Positions 22,304 to 22,526 of a DNA stretch of 22,526 bases are shown piece after piece. The notes beneath the pieces are model-generated. The model worked only from the letters and a program-made list of their open reading frames with translations, had not been told where the DNA came from and searched no databases. Each line of letters begins with the position of its first letter. Position 1 is the first letter of the stretch. A program made the position numbers and the translations under genes. The stretch is taken from positions 1-22,526 of the forward strand of contig PFRJ01000072.1 of the NCBI GenBank assembly GCA_002788515.1, read 5' to 3'. Source of the stretch: Nitrosopumilales archaeon CG_4_9_14_0_2_um_filter_34_16 (lineage in GTDB: Archaea; Thermoproteota; Nitrososphaeria; Nitrososphaerales; Nitrosopumilaceae).

Positions 22304-22387
22304 ATGGCAGCAAAGAAAAAAGCAGCAGCAACTAAAAAAACAACAGCTAAAAAAACAACAGCTAAAAAGGCTTCAAAAAAGAAATAA
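22304..22387 (+). CDS. 27-aa Lys/Ala/Thr-rich (histone H1-like tail) microprotein
   Basis: ATG GCA GCA AAG to TAA encodes a peptide made only of Met, Ala, Lys, Thr and Ser. It starts MAAKKKAAATKKTTAKK and continues with another TTAKK unit, then ASKKK. The composition and repeat resemble the C-terminal tail of histone H1 and bacterial H1-like proteins, which bind DNA by charge. An internal 15-nt direct repeat (acaacagctaaaaaa) makes the TTAKK units. The frame stops right before a T-rich terminator. A likely TATA (tatatttt near 22251-22258) implies a short leader. A competing frame from 22284 reads KKQQL repeats and is less plausible. Confidence 0.62.
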   Translation: MAAKKKAAATKKTTAKKTTAKKASKKK

Positions 22388-22400
22388 ACTTTTGAAGTCG

Positions 22401-22414
22401 TATTTTTTATTTTT
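22401..22414 (+). terminator. T-rich terminator after the 27-aa gene
   Basis: The tract tattttttattttt lies 14 nt after the stop codon of the Lys-rich microprotein, consistent with an independent short transcript ending here. Confidence 0.5.
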
Positions 22415-22453
22415 GCGTTTAATTTAATTCACAATATTAAAAATCAAAATTAT

Positions 22454-22526
22454 TTATGGACGACTAAGTTGTTCAGTGTGACCGGGATTATTACGACTTG
22501 CTTCACGCGTACGTTTATCTAACGCA
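22454..22526 (-). CDS. 3' end of an unidentified gene (partial)
   Basis: The minus strand is open from the right edge to TAA at 22454-22456 and ends ALDKRTREASRNNPGHTEQL, then SRP. The richer G+C and regular codons contrast with the AT-rich spacer beside it, which suggests real, probably well-expressed coding sequence. Only about 24 residues are visible. They are basic and polar, with no identifiable domain. The rest lies outside the window. Confidence 0.6.
   Translation of the reverse strand, partial: ALDKRTREASRNNPGHTEQLSRP

Noticed and set aside
22320..22376. Short tandem repeats considered as a CRISPR or other repeat array
   Set aside because: Only two to three 15-nt units without spacers, fully explained by codons for TTAKK repeats.
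22218..22427. A plus-strand open frame with KKQQL repeats overlapping the 27-aa Lys/Ala/Thr frame
   Set aside because: It is the shifted reading of the same 15-nt repeats and reads through the T-rich terminator. The Ala/Lys/Thr frame ends neatly before that terminator and has a more plausible composition.

Overview
The window comes from an ammonia-oxidising archaeon of the Nitrososphaerota (Thaumarchaeota), most like Nitrosopumilus or Nitrosarchaeum. The evidence is an archaeal 16S rRNA 5' end divergent from a hemL-like aminotransferase (a known marine group I arrangement), an archaeal EF-1alpha/S10/RpoP run, an archaeal FBP aldolase/phosphatase, a tRNA-splicing endonuclease, a DnaJ-ferredoxin fusion typical of this phylum, and very AT-rich DNA. 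Genes are densely packed. Several convergent pairs overlap at their stop codons. Most transcription units have a TATA-like element about 24-30 nt upstream of the start codon, which fits mostly leaderless mRNAs; I used this to choose starts. Genus and strain cannot be fixed from the sequence alone.

Layout. 1-468: 5' end of 16S rRNA (minus), its leader and promoter. 469-3913: hemL-like aminotransferase, a small hypothetical, a 39-aa microprotein, a TPR protein and a hypothetical. 4006-5191: tight SHOCT/cupin/cupin operon. 5250-6801: J-domain ferredoxin, HIT hydrolase, a small membrane protein and a 55-aa C2H2 protein. 6853-9781: orphan membrane histidine kinase divergent from 3-hydroxyacyl-CoA dehydrogenase, with one symmetric TATA element between them. 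9771-12261: LOG-like Rossmann protein, a 40-aa ribbon-helix-helix protein, an anchored extracytoplasmic protein, a triple zinc-ribbon protein and a two-finger C2H2 protein. 12264-14110: minus-strand EF-1alpha, S10, RpoP. 14241-18373: FBP aldolase/phosphatase, a small membrane protein, DNA ligase and a DUF47/PhoU-like protein. 18466-19615: EndA and two hypotheticals. 19712-21936: a 589-aa tandem SDR protein and a MaoC-like hot-dog protein. 21962-22526: a 55-aa microprotein, a 27-aa Lys/Ala/Thr protein and the 3' end of another gene.

Functional themes are the information-processing core (rRNA, translation factor, ribosomal protein, RNAP subunit, ligase, tRNA splicing) and central carbon metabolism (gluconeogenesis through FBP aldolase/phosphatase; 3-hydroxybutyryl-CoA oxidation in the 3-hydroxypropionate/4-hydroxybutyrate cycle). 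I see no mobile element, CRISPR array or prophage. The observation most worth following is the 589-aa tandem SDR protein. It has the layout and several local motifs I recall from the N-terminal, malonate-semialdehyde-reducing half of Chloroflexus malonyl-CoA reductase. However, it carries Gln in place of the catalytic Lys, and it is coupled to a hot-dog protein that lacks the hydratase Asp/His. There is also a set of small zinc-finger and other microproteins below usual annotation cut-offs.
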